Source of the DNA: Tetraselmis striata
Lineage: Eukaryota > Chlorophyta > Chlorodendrophyceae > Chlorodendrales > Chlorodendraceae
Reading direction: 5' to 3'
Length of the DNA stretch: 64,000 nt
NCBI GenBank assembly: GCA_006384855.1
Contig: VCJN01001882.1
Location: 62,001 to 126,000 of the forward strand
Shown here: piece by piece, positions 1 through 11,100 of the stretch
Position numbering within the stretch: the stretch's first letter is position 1
Layout of the letters: every line of letters starts with the position of its first letter
Notes under the pieces: generated by a model
The model's input: only the letters and a program-made list of their open reading frames with translations
Database searches by the model: none
What the model was told of the DNA's origin: nothing
Program-made: the position numbers and the translations under genes

Positions 1-3000
1 GCCTGTCCACCAGTCACGTTGACTGTGGTTGGAATAAAATGTGCTTGCCGGGACAGATGGCAACACACAACCAACATAGTATTATAACCATTACTCTCAG
101 GTAACTCGGTTATAAAATCCAAACCAACCGTATGCCATGGACGTGGCGGTACTGGTAAGGGCTGTGTTGGTGCAGGTGGCTGCGGACGTGCACGAACACG
201 CCGGCACACCGAACATTGTTCACAATAGGTTTTCACGTCATGTCGTATGCGTGTCCACCAAAAACGGTCCAAGGCACGTGCCAAGGTGCTTGCATAAGCA
301 CGGTGACCAACAGAATCATGTAGCTCATACAATATCTTATTGATGATGTCACGATTGGTTGGTATGCAAAGACGTCCATGTCTCCAAAAATAACCATCGT
401 GCTCTACCACATGACCGGACTGCTTCCACCCCCCCCATAAGGAGTAGAACGCGTCCTCTGCATATCCAGCCTTAATAAGGTGGAGAATATTGTCATCAAG
501 GCTAAGTGACGACGCACTTACAGCCGACAATACCGCAGTACATGGGCGATGTTCACTCACGAGTGATTCAGCCGCGTCCGGCACATCCCCGGTCCAATAT
601 AAGCCACCGAAACCAATCGGCTTAAAATCCGGTCTACGCGACAACGGATCGGCTTCATTCCACTTGCCCTTTCGGTATGCAAGAGATATGGACCCAACAA
701 ACGGCTGCAAGTCGCGTACATAGCGCACTTGTCGCCGGTTCAACCTTTCTGCCGGTTGCCTGAGCAGATGACGCAGGGTGTCATGATCTGAGACAACAAG
801 GAATCGACAGCACCCTTCAAGGTAACAACGCCAGTGCTTAATTGATTCACAGACAGCCAAAGCTTCCAAATCATAAGCACTGTAGGTATTACCACGCTCA
901 GCTGCATTCAGCTTTCGCGCCCAGTAACTCACTGGTTGAGGACCTCCTCCTTGGTCCTGCAGTAGTACTGCAGCAAGCCCTACGTTGGACGCATCTGTCG
1001 CTACGGTGAACGTCGCATCCGCCCCCATGGAAGGAATGGAAAGACACGGAGCGGAAATCAGTCGCAGACGAAGGGTCTCAAAGGCTTCCTGACACGCCGG
1101 TGACCAGTCAACATGAACTGGTTTAGACTTACGCAATAAGTCAGTCAATGGTGCAGTTAAATCACTGAAATGATGAATAAACTTAGAGTAGAAATTGCAG
1201 AATTGTACAAAACTTCTGACTTCACTCTGAGTTTTAGGGACAGGCCAATCCCTAACTGCAGCCACTTTGGCCTCTGAAACAGACAACTTACCATCAGCGA
1301 CGGTATACCCCAAATAATCCATAGATTGCATGCCAAAGAAACATTTCTTTAATTGCAACCTCAGATTATATTCATTCAGTTTCTCAAAAACTAAACGAAG
1401 GTGCTTTATGTGGTCATCATAATTATCTGAATATATACATATATCATCCAGATACACCACCACAAAGTCACGCAAAAATGGTCTCAAGATGTCATTCATC
1501 ATGCGCTGGAAAGTGGCTGGGGCATTGCACAAACCAAATGGCATTGCAGTCCACTCCCATAGACCATCAGGTGTCTGAAACGCTGTCTTGTGGATGTCCT
1601 CCTCTGCAATGGCAACCTGCCAATAACCTGATGCTAAATCCAGATGGGTATAGCAACGGGCATTGCGGAGAGAATCCAACGTTTCATCAATTCGCGGCAA
1701 AGGATACATATCCTTTCGAGTGACCTCGTTCAGCCCACGAAAATCGACACACAACCGAAGGGATCCATCTGCCTTCTTAACAAAAAGAATAGGCGAACCA
1801 AACTCAGATTGACTAGGACGAACAAGTCCAGCGGCAATCGCATCTTTGAGTTGGCGATCCAATTCAGCACGTTCAGCGGGAGACAAACGATTAAGTCTTT
1901 GGCGTTTCATTTTGCCAGTTAACTCAATTTTGTGATCCCATGGCCGATGAACAGGCGGCCTGTTGACTGGACGCAAAATTTCAGGAAACTCGTCATACAA
2001 CAAATGACGAATAGCATCCTTTTGCTCTGGTGTCATAGCATTGTCTAAATGCAGGTCAGGATCATCCTTTATAACCGACATTTCAACGACATAGAATTCA
2101 GCCAAAGAATTATGCTTAGACGCACGAGCAGTTTTGCGCATCAACTTTTGTACCCTAGTGGAAGTAATCATGCTACATGCAGGAGTACGACCCACTATTA
2201 CAACAGGTACATGGGTTCCATCCATTAGAGTCATGATACGTTCCGTACCATACTTAATGGTAACTTGCGCTTCATCAAGCCAAGTTAAACCCAATACAAT
2301 GTCGGAGACTTTGAGCTCACGCAGTATATAAAATACTCGATTCTCAAATACATGTCCTCCAACAGACAGAGACACAACAGTTGTATGGCAACATGAGACA
2401 CGTTGACCATTAGCCAAACGGACAGGTGTTCTGGCTTTCAACTTTTGTATCTGCAAGTTGTTTCTGCGCACAAAGTCCTCAGATATAAAATCTAAAGATG
2501 CCGCATTATCAACCAGTGCATCCACAACGGCGTCATCGTTAATTGTCACATTAACTTTCAACAATGGCCTGGGGTCATCCCAACGAGTCAAAGAAGCAAT
2601 CTGAGGCAAACTTTGCCTTTGCATACTCCAAAATGATGGATCAGTCACATTGACAGCATCACACTCATTTATAGACTCAGATGCACGTTCACCAATACCA
2701 ACGCTAGAATCCGCAACTTTTGCAGAGTCCACGTTAAAACTCACATTTGGACTTGTGACAGTTTTAGGTACAAAGTCATCAGGAAAAGCACAGTTAGCAT
2801 CAACTAACCAAATGTTAACCCCATACTTTGGCGGTCTAACATTTTCCTGGACTGTGGCATTTTTATCAGACCACCTGGTGAACAAAGGTGTCTTTGCCGG
2901 GTATTGCTGCAATAGTTTCCAATGCTTTGTCAAAGCACTGAATCTATCAAATGCAGGCAATACAAACACTCCTACAGTATGTTCTTTAGCCCTACTGCGG

Positions 3001-3608
3001 CATTGCTCAAAATGCCTCGCAATAGACTCAGTCATATGCCATGGAGGGTGAATAAACACACGTTCATTCGACAAGTCGCGCGATAATATCGAATCTTGTT
3101 CTGAACAGAACGGCAAGTTTCGATGGGTATTCAGACCCTCATTATCCGCACAGCCCTCCAGCGTAAACTGGAACATCTCATGTAAGGGATCGAAGACTCT
3201 ATCGACCAGTCGCCACTCGGCACTGACTGCAGTCTTTCTAGGCATACGACGCCTCAGAGCCTTTACGCGACGATGAGTCGAAACTTTCCGAGCACCCGTT
3301 ACACAGGCTACTGGCAAAGTCGTACCAGACTCGCGTACACTATTCGAGTTCTCATCAGTAGGCGACTCAACATAGTCGTTACTACTCTCAGAGATGACGA
3401 CATCGTCACTCGAACATGTACTCGTCACAGGTATATCGTCATTCAGACGTGCATTAGACAATAATGCGGATACCTCAGGTGCCAATGACATATCGGCAAC
3501 AGTAACTTCGCAGTCATGCGACTCGACAGTTACTGGACAGCATGATGTAACACAAACATCACTTACATCCCTATCTACTGAGCTGTCAGCAGCAGAATAA
3601 GGGCACCC
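1..3608 (-). CDS. pol: Ty3/gypsy Pol polyprotein (protease, RT, RNase H, integrase), partial
   Basis: One frame on the minus strand stays open for all 3.6 kb; I checked each codon for stops. In order it shows: an acidic/Ser-rich linker; an HPPW-containing segment (about 3033-3050); a retropepsin-like segment ALVDNAASLDFIS (about 2480-2520); an RT with VDFRGLN, LDLASGYWQ, MPFGLCNAPATFQ and the catalytic YLDD at 1443-1454; an RNase H start ATDASNVGLAAVL (about 960-1005); an integrase HHCC zinc finger (H-x3-H and C-x2-C, about 185-330); and the first core aspartate in VGLDFITELP (about 100-130). The remaining DDE residues lie left of the window. Pol has no start codon of its own at its head. It follows gag in frame after a single TAG, so it is probably made by readthrough or by an unseen mechanism. 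Confidence 0.93.
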
Positions 3609-4088
3609 CTATTTCATCTTAGGGCAGTCTTTCAGAAGGTGAGCCTCACCACACTTAAAGCATGTTTTAGCAGCCAGATGCTTAGCATACTTCTCTGGCT
3701 CATGCAGTTTTGTGCCGAGGCGACTTACCGAGAGAACGGGCGCCACTAAAAGACCATAGCAAAGGTCGCCGAACAGCGTGTCGACTCGTTGCTTATCTCC
3801 TGTCGAGATATCGCCGGTATGTCGACATATTCTTGACGCGTACTCAGCGGAAGTTACCGGCACTCCATCAGCACGTCCTGCTGTCATCTGTAGTAACAAA
3901 CTTACCTGCATGCAAACTATAGATGCAAATGCAGGTGCAGATGCTACTATAGATGCAAATGCAGGTGCAAATGCTACTATAGATGCAGATGCAGGTGCAG
4001 ATGATACTATAGATGCAGATGCATATGCAAATGCTGCTATAGATGATGCAAGCTTCTCGTTGAGGATCTTGTACTTGAGCCGAAACAT
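3609..4088 (-). CDS. gag: Short Gag-like protein with zinc knuckle and decapeptide repeats
   Basis: 159 residues from an ATG at 4088 to a TAG at 3609-3611. A TAG lies two codons upstream of the ATG in the same frame (4095-4097), so the start cannot move far. The N-terminal third contains four alanine-rich decapeptide repeats of the type APAFASIVAS. The C-terminus has a single knuckle CFKCGEAHLLKDC, spaced C-x2-C-x3-H-x4-C, one residue shorter than the usual C-x2-C-x4-H-x4-C. No capsid domain is recognisable, and 159 residues is small for a Ty3 Gag, so the ORF may be truncated or one exon of a longer product. Its frame is identical to that of pol. Confidence 0.75.
   Translation of the reverse strand: MFRLKYKILNEKLASSIAAFAYASASIVSSAPASASIVAFAPAFASIVASAPAFASIVCMQVSLLLQMTAGRADGVPVTSAEYASRICRHTGDISTGDKQRVDTLFGDLCYGLLVAPVLSVSRLGTKLHEPEKYAKHLAAKTCFKCGEAHLLKDCPKMK
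3916..4035 (-). repeat. Four 30-bp tandem repeats inside gag
   Basis: Four consecutive 30-bp units (3916-3945, 3946-3975, 3976-4005, 4006-4035) begin ACTATAGATGC on the plus strand and differ by a few A/G changes. On the coding strand they encode the decapeptide repeats of Gag. The unit length is a multiple of three, so copy-number change would keep the frame. Confidence 0.9.
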
Positions 4089-4227
4089 GAACGGCTATAC
4101 GACGAGCTCCCAGGTCGCAGTCACAGCAGGTCGTTGATCAGCATGTGCAAGTCCGGCAGTAGTCGTCGACTTCAGTCCCACTGTACCGAGCTGCTCCGGC
4201 AGTCCAGTACAGCAGCTACTGGTGCAG

Positions 4228-4671
4228 CTAGGTGCGATATATGACTAGAGCGTGCGACCTTCCTGGCGTGCTCATTTCAGGCGTGCGCATTTCAGGCGTG
4301 CGCATCTCACTGACTATCTTTCTGGATGATAGCTTAGATGCATATAAGAAACATTTCATGCCATCTATGATGAGAACGTCAAACAGTTCTAAGTCGTCCT
4401 CAGAGACAAGCAGACCAGTTTCCTCGCGGAGTTTCCGCACAGCCGTGCCGCGCACAGTAATGTCAGATGCTGTCGACTTTCCGACTGGTATGAAAAGAGT
4501 CGATCTAGCATTTGGCTCAGTCGTTAAGATCACTTGACGTTCGACAGAGTGACCTTTACCATAAGTGACCACTACGGCAGCACAAACCTCAGTAGTCGAC
4601 AGGTCGACTGAACTTTCCTCGTTGAGCAGCAGCTCTCGGCTCTTGCCAGCAGAATTCATCGACTCGGACAT
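4228..4671 (-). CDS. Nudix-motif ORF upstream of gag in the retrotransposon
   Basis: 147 residues from an ATG at 4671; the frame stays open up to 4782 but without another ATG. The middle resembles a Nudix fold. A hydrophobic strand (CAAVVVTYG) is followed by LFIPVGKS, a spacer with an aspartate, then TAVRKLREETGLLVSEDDL. This matches the Nudix box G-x5-E-x7-REUxEExGU, with the first Glu as Asp, one extra residue in the spacer, and REU as RKL. Catalytic EE and the final Gly are kept. The C-terminus has three EMRTP-type pentapeptides. Nudix enzymes hydrolyse nucleoside diphosphates linked to other moieties; the altered box makes activity uncertain. It lies 140 bp upstream of gag, in another frame. 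It could be a retrotransposon accessory gene or a captured host fragment. Confidence 0.55.
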   Translation of the reverse strand: MSESMNSAGKSRELLLNEESSVDLSTTEVCAAVVVTYGKGHSVERQVILTTEPNARSTLFIPVGKSTASDITVRGTAVRKLREETGLLVSEDDLELFDVLIIDGMKCFLYASKLSSRKIVSEMRTPEMRTPEMSTPGRSHALVIYRT

Positions 4672-4782
4672 GTCGAACTGCTCAGTCGAGGTATCGCAGG
4701 TTGAGCAGTGGAAGCTAGAATAAGGAGCGCAACAGTCGCTCCGAAACCAGTGCGACAGTCTCGGGTGCCTCACGCAGGTCAA

Positions 4783-7700
4783 GCAGACAAGGCTGTCGTA
4801 AACACAAAGAAGGCAGCAGAGAGAGAAAGAAACAATGGTTACAACGTTGTCACCACCCGCCGCTATTTATGCGTATGGCTAGCTCACAGCTAGCCACCAC
4901 CAAGCGGCACGCGCACTGCTAAGCGCGTCACCGTGGAGAGTCGTGCCTTGAAGTGTCGAACAGGAGGTCGTCGCTTAGAGACCTCCGCACATGTAGTTGA
5001 CACATCAGTTTATACACAAGTATACAACTGATGTTACAGAGGCAGGTGCATTATACATATATGCCCGCTACGGGTACGCACATGCGTATTATCCCGTAAC
5101 TACTACTGAACAGTGTACCGGTACCAGTAGGACTCATCTCATGATTCATCATCCACCAGTACTCGTATTGTGGCGCGTGACACACGCGCGCACACATACG
5201 ATACAGCAGCAGGTACTCGTACATGAATGATGCTACGATCATACAGTACCCGTACAGAGTATGCCATTATTGTCACAACAGTGCGGGTGTGGCCGCCAAA
5301 TGCGCACAGTCGATATTTTCCTCGATGCCCAACCACCCCACCTTCGACCGGCTGCTAATCAACCGTCTAGTGTCCAAGATGGACCATGCGAATGGTGGCA
5401 AAGCAGGCAACCGTTCTAGAAAGAGTGTTTCCATATCCGCATTCATGAGGGGCTAAATTACAATACTCGTTCAGAGTAGGGGAGAATTGTCCTTGATATG
5501 GCCGATTGGCCATATTGCTCTTCGAGATCCGAGCCTCCCTGAACACTCCGAAGCATGAGTGATATCCCTTCCGAGAATAAACAACCACCGCCACATTATT
5601 TCAGCCTTGGACCATGTGAGGACGTACGTCAGTGGTGCATGCATGTATGTATTGCAGTTTCTATCAATTTAATTTATAATAGTGTAATCGAATACCGTAA
5701 ATAACTACGAGCAGAATTGCCCGTACGACAAGTAATATATAAATACATTATGATGAGGACAACTCATTCTTATATCCCGAAAGCCCAAATAGCAACTGAA
5801 ATATCTCTTGTCCTGCATGGATGAACAACAACTACGCTGGCGATAATACAAGCAGCATGACCTGATGTACATCACTCGTGTGAATGTTACATACATAATA
5901 AGGCGGAATACTCTATCTATTGTACCATGTCGTCTTTATAAAGGTCACTCAGAGGCAATGTGCGTCGCTCTTTGAAGCGAGGGCGGCCGGAGGTGTTGCA
6001 ATTCAATTCAATGGATAAGAAGCAACGACACATTAAAAGTTACGAGCAGCAACGAGTGGTATGGCTACAAGAGAACGAACACTCAAACCTACATAATTGG
6101 ATGTTCACATATTCTAAGTAAATATATCGGCAGCAAAAGCTCTTGGGGAGACGGAGCCTAGTGGTGGGTGTGCCACGGGAAAAATAAACAAAGTTGACAC
6201 GGCAAAAAATCTTGCACATCGCAGTTGTTCGCGCACCTCCGCGCTCCAAAATTTCAAACCGTTTAGGGTTATTTTTAGGGTAGAAATACGGGCGGCGAAA
6301 GTAGTCGCTAACAAGTCCGGCCGCCCCCACCGCGCGCTAATAAATGCAGTACTCGTTGTTGCGTACGGGTACTCGAGCGCTCTACTACTGCCACTACATA
6401 CAGCTATAGCTGCCCTGCTGCTTTACTGTACGGTGTCCTATATGTACGGTAGAAAGCAGCAGCACTACTCTTATATACTTACAAGGTAAGGGTACCGGTG
6501 CAGGTAAACCCGATGCTTTTAGGCGGCTCGCTGTGTTGATTTTCTAGTACTACTTTTTGTAGTACAGTAGGTGGATTTGTTACTGCCCTTTTTGTAGTTC
6601 ACAGAAGTACTCGCAGGTATACCCGGATACTGCACCATCAAGCATGCCCGCGCGGCCGGAGCAGCAGGAGGCTTCGCCGGTGACGCGAACAAAGGACGCG
6701 GCCTCGTCGACGCCCCGGCAGGGCCGGGGCGCGACCGAAATCCGGCAGCCACTCCCTGCCGCCGCCTCAGCAGGCTCCCTTCCGTGGTTGCTGGTCATCT
6801 TTGGACGACTATTCAAACAGCTTCCCCCGCATGGACTAGTAAATACTAGGTGCAACCACTCCGGGCAACGGTAGGCGCCGGCCGGCTTGCGGAAAAGTGC
6901 GAGACGACCCGCGCGACCATCCGGAGGGGGCGTACAAGAAAACAGCCCGCGGAGGCTTCGCGCGAGCGAGGGAGCGACAGCACTGTTTCGTCGGATCATA
7001 CGCGCATCAGGATGGGAAGCCGGAGCCGGCACCACGCGGACTATGAAGCTGTAAGCGGGCGCGTCCTCGCCGCCGGAGCCCCCTCGCGTGTCGGGGCGTC
7101 CAACACCGAGCGCGGCAGCGGTGCGGGCGCGGTCAACCCGCCCCGGCCCGCCGTGGTCAGCGGCCAGTCAAGGTCCCCCCCGCCCCCCCAAACCCCCCCT
7201 TTCCGCGCCCACCTTGCCACTAAAATATGGCCGCCCGGATCATGACAGCAAGATGGAAGCCTGCGCGTATGCGGAAACACGGGCAGGCGGTGAGGGGTAT
7301 GGCCGTGTCGTCGGTGTCTCGTGATGCCTTATCAGTGCGGTTGCCGTCTGTTGATATCTCACTCTGCTGGGCCGTCGCACGTGCGTGTGTGCGTGCGTGC
7401 GTGCGTGTTTACCGGCCCCAGGATTGAGCTGATGCCAGTATAATGATAGCATCCACAATACTGTCCAGGCGGGTACCTGTAGCTGCATCGGCAGCGGAAC
7501 TCCCAGTACGTGACGCCGTACGTGACCACCTGCTCGGGGCCGAGCGGGGCTTCGTTGGAGTGAACGCCGCCTTTATTTCTTGCTGGCTATGGGCCGGAAG
7601 GACGCGCCGCCCCACCAGTAGACGCGAATGGTCGTCTCACGTACCTGTAGTCTGCGGGACTACTTGTCGTCCACGGATGTAGTGGGCAGGGATGTGCCGC

Positions 7701-8125
7701 ACGCCGCACAGGAGCTGCCGCTTGTACGGAATGCGGGGACGGTCGGGACTGTGGTCGCATGTTCAGAAGGGGGCAGCGTTATCCTGCCCCGATTCGCTAT
7801 CATCATTAACAGCGTTGTCACTGGCAGAGCGCAGACACAAGATGAGCAAATACAGGTGTAGGTGTTTATGACGCGGTAATGAGAACGGCGCTCATGGGAG
7901 CGTGCCTAACATGCTGGATGAAGCTATTAGCGAACCTTCCGACAGGTGGCATGCAAGAACGATCAGGGGCTTACAGTAGGGATGGTTGTAGGTGCGCCGT
8001 CATCCCTGGTCTTAGTCACTGGCGTCATGTCCAAGCGTTATGAAACTAGGGAACAGCACGGGGGTCATCTGGTTTTGTTGGCATGCTCTCACCCCCATGC
8101 TCAAACCCTGCTTGATTCTCCACAG
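4783..8125. other. No supported gene; GC-rich stretch at 6580-7300
   Basis: I could not support any coding exon here. 4876-4894 contains a small inverted repeat, GGCTAGC/GCTAGCC. 5000-6500 is of mixed composition with many GTAC-containing short palindromes. About 6580-7300 is GC-rich with open frames on both strands, which I treat as composition artefacts or as the promoter and 5' region of the UBX gene downstream. The first exon(s) of that gene, expected to encode a UBA domain, may be here but were not recognised. Confidence 0.5.
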
Positions 8126-11100
8126 ATCTGGCAGGCAGAGACCGCAACCAGCCGCTGCTTCCGCCCTCACCCGCGGGCACAGCAGCGACCTGGCGCAATA
8201 CTTTGACCGCGTGGCACCCGCCAGTGCAGCCGTGGCGGCCAGCAGCTCACGGGAGCGTGCGAGGGCTGCCCTCGCCGCTGTGCAGGCGCCGTCCCGCGCT
8301 CATGTGGAGCTCCCTGATGCCGCTTCCGTCCGTGTGGGGCCCAGCCTCGCGCGGGTGGCCTCCGCCGGCTCGACGTCCTCCACCTCCCGGCGACTGCCCA
8401 GCCACGGGAGCAGGTGCCCGCCTGCATCCTCCGCCGCTGCCTCCGCGGCGGCTGGGGCTCGCCCACACGCAAGGGAACCTATTGCCGGCCGGGCCAGCAG
8501 CGGCAGCCGTCCCGCGCCCGCTCAAAGGCCAGCAGCACTTGCCGCAGGGCGCTCCGCACGGCCCGTGGCCAGCTCCAGTGGCAGCAGCGGCAGCGGCCTG
8601 GTGCCCCGCCGCGCCTCCGCCTCGGCCTTTGCCGCGCGCGAGCCCATCGCCGCTGCCGGTTCTGTTGGCCGGTCTGCCTCTGCCGCAGGCAAGACCAGCC
8701 GCGGCGCAGCTCCTCTACCGCCCTCCGGCAGCCCGTCCTCCGTCACCTCCACCCCCTCTTCCCCTTTTGCCTCCTCCAACACCTCATCTGCCGGTAGCCG
8801 CCCATCCGCGCACGCCTCCCTCGAGGACACCGCTCGCGCTCGGCGCGCACCCGCACGCGGTTTCCCCATCCTGCCGGTGCAGAGCCGCGCAGGGCACGGG
8901 GAAGCGGAGGAAGATGACGAGGCGCTGATGCAACGGGTGCTGGAGGAGAGCCGCGCGGAGGGGCAGGGGAGCCGGACGGGGCTGCAGCCAGACGGCGTGG
9001 ACGAGGAGGCGGCGCTGGCGGCTGCGTTGGCAGCCAGTGCCGCCGGAGGCGGCGACTCGCAGCGCCCCGCGAGCCCCTACTGAGCTGTCTGCGCTGGGCC
9101 TGAGCCCGGAGGAGGAGGAGCTGGCGCTCGCGATCGAGGCCAGCACGCGCGAGCACCTCGCGGCCGGCAGCTCGTCCAGGCGCGCGCAGAGTCTGGTCGC
9201 CGGCCAGGGTGACGAGGACCACGCGCTGGCGCGTGCGATTGAGGAAAGCCTGCAGACTGTGGGGGTAGCCACCTCCGCCAGCCCAGCATTTCAATCCAGC
9301 AGGTGAGTACTGCCTGTGGTCACCGTTGGCCCAATGGGAAAGCACTGGTTCAGGAGGGGGTCGGGGCTGCAGAGGGGCTACGTTGGCCATTTATGACCTT
9401 CTTTTCAACCCTGAAACCGTAGGGTCTCGGGTCCGAGGGTTGGTTTCCCCTCGACCTCACACCTCATGCCACATCATGCCTCTCTACACACACACACACA
9501 CAGAGAGCTCAGGTTGTCGTTAGCTGCCATGCTGACCCGCTTGCGGTTGTCGGTTTTGTCATCTCCTGGTGCTCCGAGTGCGGAGAGAGTATACTGCAGC
9601 ATCTTCCAGGTGCCTCAGCACCCGCAAACACGCGTGGATTGTCTATATGGATTCCGGGAATCCGCGCGTGGATTGTCTATATGGATTCCGCATTGTCGAT
9701 ATTGCCTCGTTTGCACCCTCTGCTGATGCCTATCCTGATGATCCTTGGCACACCTGGTTCCCGTCTTGCGAACGGCCAGGGGGTTCATGGAGGAGCTGGA
9801 TGCGCGGGAGCGCGAGATGAACCTGGAGGATGCGGCCGCCGGCGGGATGGCCACGGCGCTGCAGGGGCTGCAGGTAGTATGAGCGATGATTCTCATGGCG
9901 TTGGCAGCGGTCCGCCGCTGTGTGTCTGCCGTGCGTTGGTGGCATGCCAATGGAGCGCGCTGCCTCACCCCTTCTCTGATCGCCCCTGTGCCGCAGGGTG
10001 AGCTCACCGAGGAGGAGGCGCTTCAGATGGCGCTGCAGGCCAGCCGGCATCAGCTGGAGCAGCACACGGTGGTCGCCCAGGGGGAGGCAGCGCTGCGCCG
10101 AAAGGTGAGGTCAGCCACGTGCATTATTATTTTGCCTGGGCGGCATAAAGTATGGGCTACAACCTTTAAAAAAGCGTCTTACTATAAAGAGTTACAACAC
10201 TTTGGGCTCGCTATATGTCACTGCTTTTGTCCCGCCTCGCTATTGAGGAAGACTTGCAGCTACCTATAGCTGCTATCTAGAACACGCCACGGAGCCAGTA
10301 TGGAGTCTCGGACTCGATGACGCCAAAGATCTGTTGTTTGCGACCGCTTGTTTCTGCCAGTAAGACAATGACACCATACATGGAAATCATTCCAAACATC
10401 ATGTGTGTAGCCTGTCTGGCGTTTTCGAAAGAGACCCGCCATTCAGTTGGTTTCCAATGTGCCGCCATTATCAGTACGGAGTCTTGGACTTGATGATGCA
10501 AAACGGCTTTTTTGAGACCCCCTTTGTCTGCCAATGAGACAATGAAAATTTGAAAGGATTACAAGACGTCATACTTGTCTTGTATTTTGAAATGGACTTG
10601 CCATTTTTCGTTCCCGATGTGCCGCCATGATCCGACCCATCTGGGTTGCAGTGTAAGGCGGCGGGCTCCATCTTGAATGGCGCCGTCTCGTCATGAAGGG
10701 TGACGCAGCAGCCTGAACACTCCTCCCCCCCCCCCCCCCCCCCCCCTGGCACGCGCTGGTGTGAAGGCTGAGCAGTGCGGGCAGCAGGCGCGGCAGCAGC
10801 AGCTGGAGAGGCGTGCTTCCCTGCCGCGCGCCGCAGGCCACGCGAGCCGCGCCCCGAGCGCGGCCTCCAGCAGCAGCAGCGGGGGATCGCAGCGCCACCG
10901 GCGGCCGTCCCTGGCGCAGGCCGGCCTGGACTCGGGGTCTAGCCGCAGCGGCAGCTCCGCCCCTTCCAGGCGCGCCGCCGTGGGGAAGGCACCAGCTGCC
11001 AGCGCGGAGCCAGGTGCTGTGCCCTCCCCGGCCAGCAGCACCACCGCGCCGCGGAGGCCTGTGGACAAGTCGGCCGCGCTGGCTGCCAGGCAGGCGTCCA

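Larger units (their letters stand above)
1..4782 (-). mobile_element. Ty3/gypsy LTR retrotransposon, 3' part outside window
   Basis: The minus strand carries, from high to low coordinates, a Nudix-like ORF, a zinc-knuckle Gag ORF, then pol with protease, reverse transcriptase, RNase H and integrase. This Pol order, with integrase last, is that of Ty3/gypsy (Metaviridae-type) elements, not copia. The element leaves the window at base 1 inside the integrase core, so the 3' LTR is missing and the 5' LTR (expected above about 4800) cannot be confirmed by comparison. The pol frame is fully open from 3608 to the left edge, so this copy is young or active-looking. Whether it is autonomous cannot be judged from this window. 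Confidence 0.93.

Noticed and set aside
8203..9390. Several long frames overlapping UBX exon 1 in other frames and on the minus strand
   Set aside because: Shadows of a GC-rich exon; only the chosen frame has UIM motifs and joins to downstream exons in phase.
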